NCBI RefSeq assembly: GCF_000224005.2
Contig: NZ_CP007031.1
Span: 2,075,001-2,139,000, forward strand
Reading direction: 5' to 3'
Origin: Marichromatium purpuratum 984
GTDB lineage: Bacteria > Pseudomonadota > Gammaproteobacteria > Chromatiales > Chromatiaceae
DNA: 64,000 nucleotides
Numbering within the stretch: position 1 is the first letter of the stretch; each line of letters starts with the position of its first letter. Of this stretch, positions 49,419 through 58,700 are shown in pieces. Both the position numbers and the translations under genes were made by a program. Below the pieces are notes generated by a model. The model did not search any database. It had not been told where the DNA came from and was given only the letters and a program-made list of their open reading frames with translations.

Positions 49419-51095
49419 TCAGGGTCGGTCGATGTTGCCGAGCGCATGGATCTCGCAGCCATCGGCGGCGGCGGGGTCGACGGGCTCGTCGGATTGCTGG
49501 ATCGAGCGCGCGACCCAGAACTCGGCGATGGCGCCGACGGTGTCGATGCGCACCACGTTGCCGGTGCTCCAGCCACCGCCGTTGGCCGCCGCGGGGATCG
49601 TCATGTAGGGGGCGCCGGCGCTGTAGCTGCCGCCGCCGAGGTCGATCCGGGTGCGTGGGTTGATCGGGGCGATGTCTTCGCCGCCGGGGGCGTAGACGCC
49701 CTGCCAGACGAGCCCGCGGTTCTCGCTGATCAGCTCCCATTGGTCGCTGGCCGCGTTGGTGCAGCGCAGCACCCAGCGGTCGGTGTCGCAGCCCTCGTTG
49801 GTGACCTGGATGGGGTGGTCGATCAGGTTGAGGGTGGCGGTGGCGGCGCTGCCGCTGGGGGCGTCGGCCCACGCCCCGCTCCAGCTCGCCTGGTCCCAGG
49901 TCGCCGAGACCCGGGCGCGGCGATCGCCGATGATCAGGCAGCCGGCGACGATGGTCTCCCCGGCCGGGTAGTCGTGGGTGAGCGGGCGCGAGAGCGCGAG
50001 CCAGCCGCTGATCTGGGCATCGGTGACCTGGCGCAGGTCGCCGACGGTATGGCGCACGGTGAGCGGCAGGGTGAGGCCGGCGAGGTCGGGGAACATGATC
50101 TGCCCGGCGGCGCGGTCGAGCTGGTAGCGCTCACCGCTGACCACCGCGCCCGTGGCGTCGGTCACCCGCACCCAGGCGAGCCGGGTGCGACCGAGCGCGG
50201 CGGCGACCCCGGCGCTGGGGCTGAGGGCGGTCTCGGCGGCGTGGAGGATCATCACCAGATCGCCGGGGCGGTAGATCGGCACCCGGCCATCGGCGGGCAG
50301 CCGGGTGCCGTCGATGCCGAGGATGTCGGCGTCCAGCGGCAGGTAGCTGTAGGCGACGGCGTTGTAGCGCAAGGTGGTGGGGTCGACCGCCAGCGGTTCC
50401 CAGTCGGTGTCCTCGGCGTTGCGTTGCCGGAAGTGGACGGCGGCGACGCCGACGGCATAGTCGACCCGGCCCTCGATACCCTCGCCCTGAATACGCCCGT
50501 CGGCATCCGCGGTGGCGATCAGCTGGGTGCCCTCGAGGGTGGTGGCGACCACCTGCAGCGCCTCGGGCTTCAGCGGCGCGGTCGCGGTGCGGAAGCTCGC
50601 GGCAATCTGCCCCCACTGGCCGTAGCTGGTGAGGCAGCTCTCGACCGTGGGCGGCACGCTCGCCCCGCCCGGCCAGCGGCGCAACGCGGCCCGGCCGGTG
50701 GCGTAGTCGAGGTCGGCGATCGCCGCGCCGGCGTCGTCGTAGAGCTTGCCGTCGCCGCGGTCGCGATAGAGCCAGCCGCCGAGACGCAGCCGCACCGAAC
50801 CGGGCACGATCGGCGACGACAGCGAGCGGGTGAGATCGACCCCGAGCACGCCGTCGGTGAGGGTCAGGGTCGCGCTCGCCGCCTCGGTGGTCGCCGCCCC
50901 GGCGAGCACGGCGGTGCCGCGGATCGGCTGACCGAGGGCCGGGGTGTAGGCGACCTGTCGGGTGACCCATTCGCCGGTGGTGCCAGTCGACGGCAAGCCA
51001 GTGTCGCCCGGCTCGACACAGCCACGCCATGCTTCATAGGTCGTACCGGGTGGGCAATCCGGGTTTGCAGGGGCAGCGTATCCAGTCAGTCTCAT
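49419..51095 (-). CDS. Large phage tail protein (paralogue-like to 51092-52864)
   Basis: A 558-residue, beta-rich protein without a recognised family. It contains repeated strand units ending in a (V/L)DYA-G turn: AIADLDYATGRAALR, IEGRVDYAVGVAAVHF and YQLDRAAGQIMF. Similar units occur in the gene directly upstream. The C-terminal ~180 residues, from TWDQASWSGAWADAPSGSA on, are a separate beta domain. It overlaps the upstream gene by 4 bp (ATGA). Probably a tail-tip or fibre component. Confidence 0.65.
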   Translation of the reverse strand: MRLTGYAAPANPDCPPGTTYEAWRGCVEPGDTGLPSTGTTGEWVTRQVAYTPALGQPIRGTAVLAGAATTEAASATLTLTDGVLGVDLTRSLSSPIVPGSVRLRLGGWLYRDRGDGKLYDDAGAAIADLDYATGRAALRRWPGGASVPPTVESCLTSYGQWGQIAASFRTATAPLKPEALQVVATTLEGTQLIATADADGRIQGEGIEGRVDYAVGVAAVHFRQRNAEDTDWEPLAVDPTTLRYNAVAYSYLPLDADILGIDGTRLPADGRVPIYRPGDLVMILHAAETALSPSAGVAAALGRTRLAWVRVTDATGAVVSGERYQLDRAAGQIMFPDLAGLTLPLTVRHTVGDLRQVTDAQISGWLALSRPLTHDYPAGETIVAGCLIIGDRRARVSATWDQASWSGAWADAPSGSAATATLNLIDHPIQVTNEGCDTDRWVLRCTNAASDQWELISENRGLVWQGVYAPGGEDIAPINPRTRIDLGGGSYSAGAPYMTIPAAANGGGWSTGNVVRIDTVGAIAEFWVARSIQQSDEPVDPAAADGCEIHALGNIDRP

Positions 51096-52864
51096 GCGGA
51101 GTCCTCGTTACCGGTGACATAGACCCATTCCGGCACCTCGAGCACGCCGTCGATGGTGCACAGGCCGGTGGCATAGTCGACGCTGCCGAGGGTCTGGCCG
51201 CTGACCGCCGTCGGCGGGTCGCCGACCAGGGTCGCATCGCCCGAGACCAGCGCGCCGACGCCGTCGTCGTAGAGGGTGATCTCGACCACGGTGGTGGCGT
51301 CCGGGGCGATGAAGGGCACCACCAGGGACACCCCGCCGGGGGTGAGCGCCTGGCCGAAGTCGAAGGTCTGGGCGGCGGTGACCGGCGCGCTCCGCTCGAG
51401 CTGCACCGGGTCGAGCTGGGCGTCCTCGGGGAGCAGATGGTCCCAGCGCAGGGTGAGTTCGGTCTCGGGGTCGGGCAGCTCGGTGAAGAACAGCCGCAGC
51501 CGCCCGGCGCGATCGATGCTGCCGCTGACGCCGGCGCCGGTGATGCTGCCGTCGGGGGCGGCGCTCAGGGTGAGGGGGGCGGCGGCGCGCACATAGTCGA
51601 CGCGCAGCGAGCCGGGGACATAGGGCCGCTCGGCCTCGGGCAGTTGGCGTTCGAGCAACGCGCCCCGGGGGTCGACCGTCGCGCCGGCCCCGGCGCGGAT
51701 GCTGTAGTGCACCGGGCTCGCCCAGGTCCAGATCAGCTGCGAGCCGGTATCGGGCAGCGCCCCCAGGGTGACCGCCGCGGTGGCGGTGGCGGCGGTATAG
51801 GTGCCGGCGCCGAGGCTGGGATCGGTGCCGCCGAGGGTGCCGGCGCCGTCCTCGGCCAGCTCATACCACACCCCTTGGGCCATGAAGGCGACGCGCAGCG
51901 TGCCCGGCGCCGGCGGCGGCGACAGGGTCTCGATCCAGTTGAGACGGCGGTTCTCGGCGGTGACCGGGCGCGAGCGGGTGTGCGCCGGTTGCGCGACCTC
52001 GACCGCGTGACCGCCGCCGGCATCGACGTGCAGAGTCAGCGAGTCGGCCAGACGCTGATCGGGCAGCGGCGTCTCGGTCTGGCTGGCCGGGACGAGCTGG
52101 CTGTAGAGGCTCGCCGCGCGCACCCGCAGATCCCCCGATTGGGCGGGCTCGGCCAGCCGCTGGGCGCCGCTGTAGCGCGCGGCATCGGCCACCGTGGTGT
52201 CGCGCAGCCGCGCGCCCTGGTCGTAGTCGTAGAGGTCGTCGCGGCGCGGGGTGTGGCCGGCGAAGTCGTGGCGCAGCGCGTCCTTGAGGGTCAGGGTGAC
52301 GACCCAGCGGACGAAGTCGCCGGAGCTGTCGGTGAGGGTGGTCTCGACGGTCTCGACGTCGGTTACCCGCAGGTACTGCTCGACGGCATTGGCCTCCCCC
52401 TCGTGCTGCACGAGCACCAGGGTCTTGCCGATCGGCGGCAGCGTGGTGTCGACGCGCTGGATGATGCGGATGGCGCGCATCCCGGCGATGTGGTCGTCGT
52501 AGAGCACGCCCGGCCACATCGGCCCCTTGTAGAGATAGGCCTGGACGCGGTCGGCGGCCTGGGTGCGGGTATCGAAGGGGTCGGCGGTGCGAAACAGGGT
52601 GTAGCCGACGGCGGGATCGCGCGGCAGCGCGGTGAGGGCGAGCTTGGCGCCGCCGTAGAGGCTGGTGTCGAGGCTGCGCACCGCCAGCGCGAGCTTCCTC
52701 AGGTTGAAGCGGCCGTAGGCGCGGTCGAGATCGGAGATGTCCTCGAAGACGTTGTTGAGCGCGCCATCGACGATCTCGCGCCCGGTGGCGGCGCCGCCGC
52801 CCTCGGGGACGTCGTCCATCACCTGGCTCTCGACGAAGACGATGTTCTCTTCTTGGATGGGCAT
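51092..52864 (-). CDS. Large phage tail protein
   Basis: A 590-residue protein beginning MPIQEENIVFVESQVMDDVP. A helical N-terminal part with GALNNVFEDISDLDRAYGRF is followed by beta-rich modules that include the same repeated turn as its neighbour (ITGAGVSGSIDRAGRLRLFF and LGSVDYATGLCTIDGVLEV). No family recognised; position after the tape measure points to a distal tail protein. The ATG at 52864 follows GAGG and lies 10 bp past the tape measure stop. Confidence 0.7.
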   Translation of the reverse strand: MPIQEENIVFVESQVMDDVPEGGGAATGREIVDGALNNVFEDISDLDRAYGRFNLRKLALAVRSLDTSLYGGAKLALTALPRDPAVGYTLFRTADPFDTRTQAADRVQAYLYKGPMWPGVLYDDHIAGMRAIRIIQRVDTTLPPIGKTLVLVQHEGEANAVEQYLRVTDVETVETTLTDSSGDFVRWVVTLTLKDALRHDFAGHTPRRDDLYDYDQGARLRDTTVADAARYSGAQRLAEPAQSGDLRVRAASLYSQLVPASQTETPLPDQRLADSLTLHVDAGGGHAVEVAQPAHTRSRPVTAENRRLNWIETLSPPPAPGTLRVAFMAQGVWYELAEDGAGTLGGTDPSLGAGTYTAATATAAVTLGALPDTGSQLIWTWASPVHYSIRAGAGATVDPRGALLERQLPEAERPYVPGSLRVDYVRAAAPLTLSAAPDGSITGAGVSGSIDRAGRLRLFFTELPDPETELTLRWDHLLPEDAQLDPVQLERSAPVTAAQTFDFGQALTPGGVSLVVPFIAPDATTVVEITLYDDGVGALVSGDATLVGDPPTAVSGQTLGSVDYATGLCTIDGVLEVPEWVYVTGNEDSA

Positions 52865-52874
52865 CGGTAGGGCC

Positions 52875-55800
52875 TCAGGCCGCCACGGCGGCGGCGGTTT
52901 CGAGTGAGGCGAGGAAGGCCTCGAGGGTATCGGCGCTGGCCGCGTCGGCGACGCTGACGGTGCCACCGGATGCGCCGTTGACGCTCAGACGTACGTCGAT
53001 CGCGCGGCTCGCGCTCGCCGTGCCCGTCGCCCCCGCCGCGCCCGAGGTCGTGCCGGCGGTGCTTGCCGCATCGGTGCTCGCGCGCGCCGCGGACTCGGCC
53101 TCGAGGTTGGCCAGGGTCTCCTCGTGGCGCTGTCGCTCGGCGGCGATCTGCGCGGCCAGGGCGTCCTCGAGCGCCTGGTCCTGGGCGCGCACCGCCTCGA
53201 GCAGCCGCGCCTCGAGCGCGGCGATGCTGTCCTCATGGGCGCGCTCGGCATCGCTCAGCGCGGCGCGCCGCGCGGCCTCCTCGGCCTCGGCCTCCGCCGC
53301 CTCGATCGCGGCCTGGGCCTCGGCCTCGGCGGCGCGCTCGCGCTCGACGGCCTGGATCCGTTCGAGCATGTCGAGCTGGTCCTCGAGCGCGCGGATCGCC
53401 TCGGTGTTGCCGTCGCGCTTGGCCTCGGCGAGCGCCATCTCGATCTCCAGGCGTTGCGCCTCCTGCTCCAAAAGCAGCGCCTCGAGCTGCTGGCCGTTGA
53501 GCTCGGCCCACTCGGCCTGCAGATCGCGCAGCCCGGCCTGGGCTGACTCGGTGAAGTCGGCCATCTCTTCCTTGGCCGCGCGGATCGCGTCGCGCAGCCC
53601 CTCCAGATCCTCGTCGTCGAGGCGCTGGAACTGGAACTCGAGCCGCTCGGCAGCATCCACGAATTCACTGGTGCTGATGCCGCCGTCATCGAGTTGACGC
53701 TGCAGATCGCCCAGCGCATCCCCGAGCTCAGCGGCAGCGATCTCCATGCCGAGCATGCGCCGCTCCGCCTCAATGGCGGCAAGCTCAACCTCCTTGATCG
53801 CCTGGATGCCGCCCCAGAAGGGACCGAGGTAGTTGAAGGCGCCACGCTGGGCCTTGTCGAGCGCATTGATCTCGGACCGGGCGGACTCGGCGGCCGCGCC
53901 CAGCGCCGCCATCTCGCGCTGCGCCTCGGCGGTGGCGCTGGTATCGAACAGGCTACTGGTGTCGAGCTGACGGATGGTCGCGATCTTGTTGTTCCAGCTG
54001 TCCACGCTGTCGAGGATCGCCTGCACGGCATCGGCGGCAGCGGCGCTGTACTGGCGCAGATCATCCATCGTCGAATTGATGACTGCAGCCATCCATGCGG
54101 CAATGCCACCGGTCTGCTCGGTCGAGGCGCCCAATTCCTCTGTTTTTTCCGCCGCGTCTTCGCTGGCCTCTTTCAGCGCTTGCAGAGCCGCGGCTTCAGC
54201 TTGTTTCGATGCGATGGACTGGTTTGCTTTCTGCGCTGACTCGGCCGCCGTCCCATTGAGCTGTTGGTACACATCCAGCAGCCCGAGCGCGGCGGCCTGC
54301 GCCTGGAGCATCGCATCGACTTCAGCCTGTTTCGCCTCGCTGCTGTCCGCAGACGCCTTGAGCGCCGTCCTGGCGTAGGCCTCGAAGGCGCGGCGCGTAT
54401 CCTCTGCGGTTGCGTTGGCCGCGCCCGAGATAGTCTCGAAGTTCTGGCGGGCGTTGTCAGCGGCTTGGTCCAGCGCGGCCTGCGAGTCGATCCCCATGGC
54501 CGAAAACGCGCTGGCCACGCGGGCGGCGGCGGTCTCGGTGGCCACAGCACCATCAGTGGCGCCTTGCTTGAGCGCCTCGATGGCCTGGAGCGCCTCGGCG
54601 GCGCCCTGTGCGTCGCCCGCCTCAATGAGCCGCTTGTACTCGGCTCGCATGGCCGTGATCGAGGCCGAGGTTTCATCCATCGCCGCCTGTTGACGCGTGG
54701 CGGCGAGTTCCGTGTCGCTGGCCGCCGCCTGTGCCTCAGTGCCCAAGGCGCGCAGATCGGTGCCGCCCGAACTCGCCGCAGCGGCGAGCTGGTCCACACG
54801 GGCCTGCGCCTCGGCCACATCCTGACCGAGCGCCACCAGAGACAGGCCGGCATCGGCATTGCCTGATTGCGCCTCGGCCAACGCCGAGTTGTAGAGCCCG
54901 AGTGCGGCGGTCTGCGCCTCTTGCGCGGCAATCAGCTCAGGCGATGGCGTGGCCTGCTCCTGCGCCTCGGCCAGCGCGGAGACGCCGAACGCGGTTTGCG
55001 CGCTCTGCTCATTGAGCCGCTGCCATTGTGCACGCAGCGTCTCAGCACGCGCCTCGACGCGCGCCATGGCCGTCTCGGCCCGTCCGAAATTGGCATCGGC
55101 AGCGGCACCGAAGCTGTCGGCAATATGGCTGATTTCCTTGGCAGTTGCCTCCAGCGCGGCTTTCAACGGGCCGAAGGTGATTTTGGACTGACTCTCGACC
55201 AGCGCCGAAAGGCCGTCGAGCAACTTCTCGAAGGCGAGCGAGCCGGCGCCGGCGAGTCCATAGAAGGCAGCTTCAATGGTGGCAATCCCGGTGCTGACCG
55301 AGCTGAAGGCCACACCGACTGCCGCCGTGGTTTTCTGCGCGTTCGCGGCCCAGGCCTTGAGCGTCGTGTCCATACTCGACAGCGATGCACTCACGCGCTG
55401 AGCGAGCGCCCCCCAATCGACGGCGTTCAAGAATGCCTGAATCTGCGCGGTGATGGCCTTGAAGCCGCTCACCAGCGCGGACTTCATGCTCTCGAACTGC
55501 GAGGTTTTGGTGAAGTTGGCGAGACTCTTCGCAAACGCCTCGACCTGGAGCCTAACCGGCTCCAGCAGGGGCTCGACGAGCTGAATGCGCAGCGAGTCCC
55601 AGGCGGATCCGAGCGCGGCCAGGGCCCCATTGAGGTTGCCGCCCATGACCGAGGCGGACTGTTGCGCCGCGCCGGACGCCGCATTCAATTTCGCGGTGTA
55701 CTCGCGAATTCCCGCGCTGCCCTCGCTCACCAGCGCACGCACGCCAGGGCCGGCCTCGACGCCGAAGGCGCGCATCGCATCGGCGCCGCGCGGGCCGGCA

Positions 55801-56549
55801 GCTGCAATGCCGTCGATGGCCGCACCCAGATCGCCCGTGGTGATGCCCAACTCAGCCAGCTCCTGGCGGGCTTTGCTCGCGGGGTCGCCGAGCTGGCCGA
55901 GGATATTGCGCAGCATGGTGCCGGCCTGCTCGCCGCGGATGCCGCTTTGTGCGAGCGCGTCGAGCACGGCGGCGGTCTCCTCCAGAGACATCCCCGCGCC
56001 GCGCGCCTCGCCGCCCGCATATTTGAGCGCTTCACCGAGCTGCGTGGCCGTGGTGTTGGCCAAGTTGGCCGCGCTCACCATCACATCGGTGGCGCGCGCA
56101 CTGTCCTCATAGGACAGCCCCATGATGCTCACCGCGTCAGTGATGAGCCCGGCGGCATTGGCCAGCTCGATGCCCTCGCCCTTGGCGAGCGCGAGCACAC
56201 TCGGCAGGGTGGCGATGGAGTCGGCGGCGTTGAGGCCCGCAGCGCCGAGGATCTCCAGACCTTGGGCGGCCTCGGTGGCAGTGAATGATGTGGTGGAGCC
56301 GGCCTCCATGGCCGCATCGCGCAGCCGCCCCATCTCCTCGGCGGTGGCGCCGGTGCGCGCCTGGATCTTGTCGAGCGCCTCCTCGAATGTTGCCGCCTCG
56401 TCGATGGCACCGCCGAGGAATTTGGCGCCGGCAAAACTGGCCAGCGCGGCACCAAAGGCAGTCCACTTGTTGGCGACGCTGTCGATGACTGACGACGCCT
56501 GGTCCTTGGCGTTGATCAGAATTTTGACCGCCAGATTATTGGTCGCCAC
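52875..56549 (-). CDS. Phage tail tape measure protein
   Basis: A 1224-residue tape measure that sets tail length and is later ejected. The N-terminal ~330 residues match the conserved TMP domain (FEEALDKIQARTGATAEEMG, AAQGLEILGAAGLNAADSIA, GALAALGSAWDSLRIQLVEP). Hydrophobic segments near 400-470 follow, then long Ala/Glu-rich coiled coils to about 1180. Translation starts at GTG 56549 after GGAGGAG. By the usual ~1.5 angstrom per residue rule, the tail would be near 180 nm, an inference. Confidence 0.93.
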   Translation of the reverse strand: MATNNLAVKILINAKDQASSVIDSVANKWTAFGAALASFAGAKFLGGAIDEAATFEEALDKIQARTGATAEEMGRLRDAAMEAGSTTSFTATEAAQGLEILGAAGLNAADSIATLPSVLALAKGEGIELANAAGLITDAVSIMGLSYEDSARATDVMVSAANLANTTATQLGEALKYAGGEARGAGMSLEETAAVLDALAQSGIRGEQAGTMLRNILGQLGDPASKARQELAELGITTGDLGAAIDGIAAAGPRGADAMRAFGVEAGPGVRALVSEGSAGIREYTAKLNAASGAAQQSASVMGGNLNGALAALGSAWDSLRIQLVEPLLEPVRLQVEAFAKSLANFTKTSQFESMKSALVSGFKAITAQIQAFLNAVDWGALAQRVSASLSSMDTTLKAWAANAQKTTAAVGVAFSSVSTGIATIEAAFYGLAGAGSLAFEKLLDGLSALVESQSKITFGPLKAALEATAKEISHIADSFGAAADANFGRAETAMARVEARAETLRAQWQRLNEQSAQTAFGVSALAEAQEQATPSPELIAAQEAQTAALGLYNSALAEAQSGNADAGLSLVALGQDVAEAQARVDQLAAAASSGGTDLRALGTEAQAAASDTELAATRQQAAMDETSASITAMRAEYKRLIEAGDAQGAAEALQAIEALKQGATDGAVATETAAARVASAFSAMGIDSQAALDQAADNARQNFETISGAANATAEDTRRAFEAYARTALKASADSSEAKQAEVDAMLQAQAAALGLLDVYQQLNGTAAESAQKANQSIASKQAEAAALQALKEASEDAAEKTEELGASTEQTGGIAAWMAAVINSTMDDLRQYSAAAADAVQAILDSVDSWNNKIATIRQLDTSSLFDTSATAEAQREMAALGAAAESARSEINALDKAQRGAFNYLGPFWGGIQAIKEVELAAIEAERRMLGMEIAAAELGDALGDLQRQLDDGGISTSEFVDAAERLEFQFQRLDDEDLEGLRDAIRAAKEEMADFTESAQAGLRDLQAEWAELNGQQLEALLLEQEAQRLEIEMALAEAKRDGNTEAIRALEDQLDMLERIQAVERERAAEAEAQAAIEAAEAEAEEAARRAALSDAERAHEDSIAALEARLLEAVRAQDQALEDALAAQIAAERQRHEETLANLEAESAARASTDAASTAGTTSGAAGATGTASASRAIDVRLSVNGASGGTVSVADAASADTLEAFLASLETAAAVAA

Positions 56550-56553
56550 CGCC

Positions 56554-56961
56554 CTACTCCTCCAAAATCAGAAAACGCAGAGTGGCACGGTACTGGGGCT
56601 CCTCATCCGAATCGGCGGTATCGTTGACCCAGTAGGAGACTGGGGTGCGCTCGATGGCGGTGCCGCTGTGATGCCAACGCACCGCATGCGTGACACCGAG
56701 CCGGGTCATGGACATGCTGAGGCCGGGGACACTGGCCCAGGCCAGGAGCGTGTCGAGCGTGGCGCGGGTGATCCAGGAGGCGTCATCCTTCCAGGGGCGA
56801 AGCGTCATCGGGCGCCATTGGCGCGCGGCCTCCTGGATCAGGGCCGCACCGGTGAGGCTCGGCTCGATGCTCTGGGCGATGGGCGAGATGTGCTCGTCCT
56901 CCCAGTAGAGGTCGTCGGGCAGCTCGATCGCGGCGGCAGTGTCGGTGCGGGTGAGAATCAC
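56554..56961 (-). CDS. Hypothetical phage tail protein
   Basis: A 135-residue protein, not recognised: AAIELPDDLYWEDEHISPIA, then LTGAALIQEAARQWRPMTLR, WASVPGLSMSMTRLGVTHAV and YRATLRFLILEE. Pattern and place, between endolysin and tape measure, suggest a tail assembly or virion protein. It starts at GTG 56961, overlapping the endolysin stop by 4 bp (GTGA). Confidence 0.7.
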   Translation of the reverse strand: MILTRTDTAAAIELPDDLYWEDEHISPIAQSIEPSLTGAALIQEAARQWRPMTLRPWKDDASWITRATLDTLLAWASVPGLSMSMTRLGVTHAVRWHHSGTAIERTPVSYWVNDTADSDEEPQYRATLRFLILEE

Positions 56962-57572
56962 GCGGCGGCCTTCTTGAGCGTGCGCTCGAACAAGTGGGCA
57001 TAGGCGGCGATGTCGCGCGCGCGGTCTCTGCCGTTGATGACGCGCCGGGCACCGATGTAGTCGGCCGTCATCGGAGTCAGGTAGTTGGCCAGGCGATGGC
57101 CGGTGAACAGGCCCATGAGTGCGCCGCGCACCAGGATCGTGGCCGAAATCGCCGGGTCCATGGCGCGGCTCGGATCGGCGAGTAGGTCGACGCCGACCAG
57201 CTCGGAGGCGCGCGCGTAGTTGGTGCGGTGGGTGAGCTGTACATGGCCGCGTCCGAGCCAGGTCTGCCCATCGGCATCGCGGCGCCAGTAGGGGCGGCTG
57301 ACCTGGGGCAGCCGCCCGGCAGCCCAGGCACGGTCGAGGCGGCGAATGGCCTCGCCGTCCGAGTCGGCCAGGGTCTCGCGCACCGGCTGCATGGTGCGCG
57401 CGGTCTCATGCCAAGCTGTAGCCAGAATGTAGGCGGCCTGGGTGCACAGGATGCCCGGCTCGCACTCGATGGCGGCCAGTAGCGCCTCAGTGCCATCGAC
57501 CTGCTGTTGCGTCAGTCGTCCGCCGAACCGGCGGCGCATCCCATCAAAAAATGCACGACGGTCGATTTTCAC
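56958..57572 (-). CDS. GH19-type chitinase/endolysin
   Basis: A 204-residue glycoside hydrolase family 19-like lysozyme. The catalytic Glu region is YILATAWHETARTMQPVRET; WLGRGHVQLTHRTNYARASE and YIGARRVINGRDRARDIAAY are family motifs. It should cleave peptidoglycan, either for host lysis or as a virion enzyme since it sits among tail genes. No signal peptide. Starts at GTG 57572 after GGAGACC; overlaps both neighbours by 4 bp. Confidence 0.88.
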   Translation of the reverse strand: MKIDRRAFFDGMRRRFGGRLTQQQVDGTEALLAAIECEPGILCTQAAYILATAWHETARTMQPVRETLADSDGEAIRRLDRAWAAGRLPQVSRPYWRRDADGQTWLGRGHVQLTHRTNYARASELVGVDLLADPSRAMDPAISATILVRGALMGLFTGHRLANYLTPMTADYIGARRVINGRDRARDIAAYAHLFERTLKKAAA

Positions 57573-57763
57573 AGAGATGGTCTCCGATCCTCGACAGCCC
57601 TCTCCCAGGCTCTCAGGCGGGTCTGGTGGTCGTCGTGACCGGTTAAGCGATCGGCGTCATAGCGGCCACAGCCGACGCAATCGCGCGGGGCGCGATACCC
57701 GGCGCCACAGGCGCGTGCATAGCGCAGCGGGTGGTAGTGGCGGCAGAGCACGCGATCAGTCAT
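57569..57763 (-). CDS. Small Cys-rich phage protein
   Basis: A 64-residue protein with CRHYHPLRYARACGAGYRAP and DCVGCGRYD: four Cys plus His in zinc-ribbon-like spacing. The ATG at 57763 follows GGAG. It is coupled to the endolysin by a 4-bp overlap. Role unknown; a zinc-binding accessory is a plausible reading. Confidence 0.7.
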   Translation of the reverse strand: MTDRVLCRHYHPLRYARACGAGYRAPRDCVGCGRYDADRLTGHDDHQTRLRAWERAVEDRRPSL

Positions 57764-57815
57764 GGAGCTGCTCCAGATAGGCGTCGGTGATGATTTCAAT
57801 CCGCGCGTCCGTCAT
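57756..57815 (-). CDS. Putative 19-residue coupled micro-ORF
   Basis: MTDARIEIITDAYLEQLHD fills the gap between two phage genes. It overlaps the upstream stop by 4 bp (ATGA, 57812-57815) and the downstream start by 8 bp. It could be a leader that carries ribosomes across or a real micropeptide. Confidence 0.35.
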   Translation of the reverse strand: MTDARIEIITDAYLEQLHD

Positions 57816-58267
57816 CCGATGAATCCCGTGATCAATGACCAAAACTGTGCATTGCCCGCCGAATGGATCAGCGCAAGCAGGACGAGAATGGCCCCGACGG
57901 CTCCGGTGAGCTTGATCAGTCGCTTCTGCAGCCGCTCTTCGTGCGAAATGCCGTCTGCGACGTGTCTCACGAGGAGCGAATGTGTCGCAGTCGACGTCGC
58001 ATCGACCGTCTCGATTCGACTCGAGACATTCGAGAGTTGCCCGTCGATTCGGATCAGGGCACGCTGATAATCGGTCTGCGACTTCTCGACTTCTTCGATC
58101 CGCGCGAGCGCTTGCCCGGTCTGAATCTTCAGGTGCTCGATGTCCACCCCGTGCGCGCGCAGTTTCATGTGCGCTTTGTCGAGGGATTCACTGTGTTCGG
58201 TGAGTAATTTCGACTGCGCGCAGCCAGGAACTGGATCCGCGGTGCATTTGGGGTCTGTATCCGTCAC
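57812..58267 (-). CDS. Phage coiled-coil membrane protein (possible holin-associated)
   Basis: A 151-residue protein with a helical, heptad-like central region (HLKIQTGQALARIEEVEKSQ and ALIRIDGQLSNVSSRIETVD) and one C-terminal membrane helix (LTGAVGAILVLLALIH). That arrangement is like XhlA-type hemolysin or holin-associated phage proteins and fits its place near the endolysin. It starts at GTG 58267 after AAGGAG. Confidence 0.7.
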   Translation of the reverse strand: MTDTDPKCTADPVPGCAQSKLLTEHSESLDKAHMKLRAHGVDIEHLKIQTGQALARIEEVEKSQTDYQRALIRIDGQLSNVSSRIETVDATSTATHSLLVRHVADGISHEERLQKRLIKLTGAVGAILVLLALIHSAGNAQFWSLITGFIG

Positions 58268-58347
58268 GCGCTACTCCTTAGGCCATCAGTGATAGTGCGA
58301 GCTGGGCCGGGCCGCATCGAAGATGGCCAGCAAAACAATCACGGATT

Positions 58348-58545
58348 TCACGATTGGGATTCCAGCTCGTAGGTCTCGCGGATGGCGCGGACGATCGGCA
58401 GCAGGATGGCGTCATCCGTTTTGGTGTTGGAGTCCTTGATCGCCTGCTCGACGACGTCGAGGACGGCCCGCACGGCCAGCTTGGCGACGTTGGGCGCCAG
58501 GTGGGTCATCAAGGCGGTGATGAGTTGGGAAATCAGCAGATTCAT
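58348..58545 (-). CDS. Small amphipathic phage protein
   Basis: 65 residues, starting MNLLISQLITALMTHLAPNV, then a helix VRAVLDVVEQAIKDSNTKTD. It may associate with membranes (holin-like) but has no clear spanning helix. The ATG at 58545 shares one base with the stop of the preceding gene (TGATG) and follows AAGGAG inside that gene. Confidence 0.65.
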   Translation of the reverse strand: MNLLISQLITALMTHLAPNVAKLAVRAVLDVVEQAIKDSNTKTDDAILLPIVRAIRETYELESQS

Positions 58546-58700
58546 CAGTGAAGCTCCTTGAACAGCTTGCGGTCGCGGTGCTCGCGCTGTTTGCCCGCGT
58601 TCCACATCGATACCGGGCGGTGGTAGCCCATGACGCGGCTCCAGACCTCGCAGGATTGGCGCTCTTCGGGCTTGAGTTCTGGGATGGGGGTGGCGTTCAT
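58545..58700 (-). CDS. Small NrdD C-terminal-like protein
   Basis: A 51-residue protein containing SRVMGYHRPVSMWNAGK and following EHRDRK residues, strikingly like the C-terminal zinc/RVxGY-type segment of anaerobic ribonucleotide reductase NrdD, but only one of the NrdD cysteines (Cys17) is kept. It overlaps the preceding tail gene by 4 bp (ATGA) and the next by one base. Function unknown; similar small frames are sometimes misannotated as NrdD. Confidence 0.7.
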   Translation of the reverse strand: MNATPIPELKPEERQSCEVWSRVMGYHRPVSMWNAGKQREHRDRKLFKELH

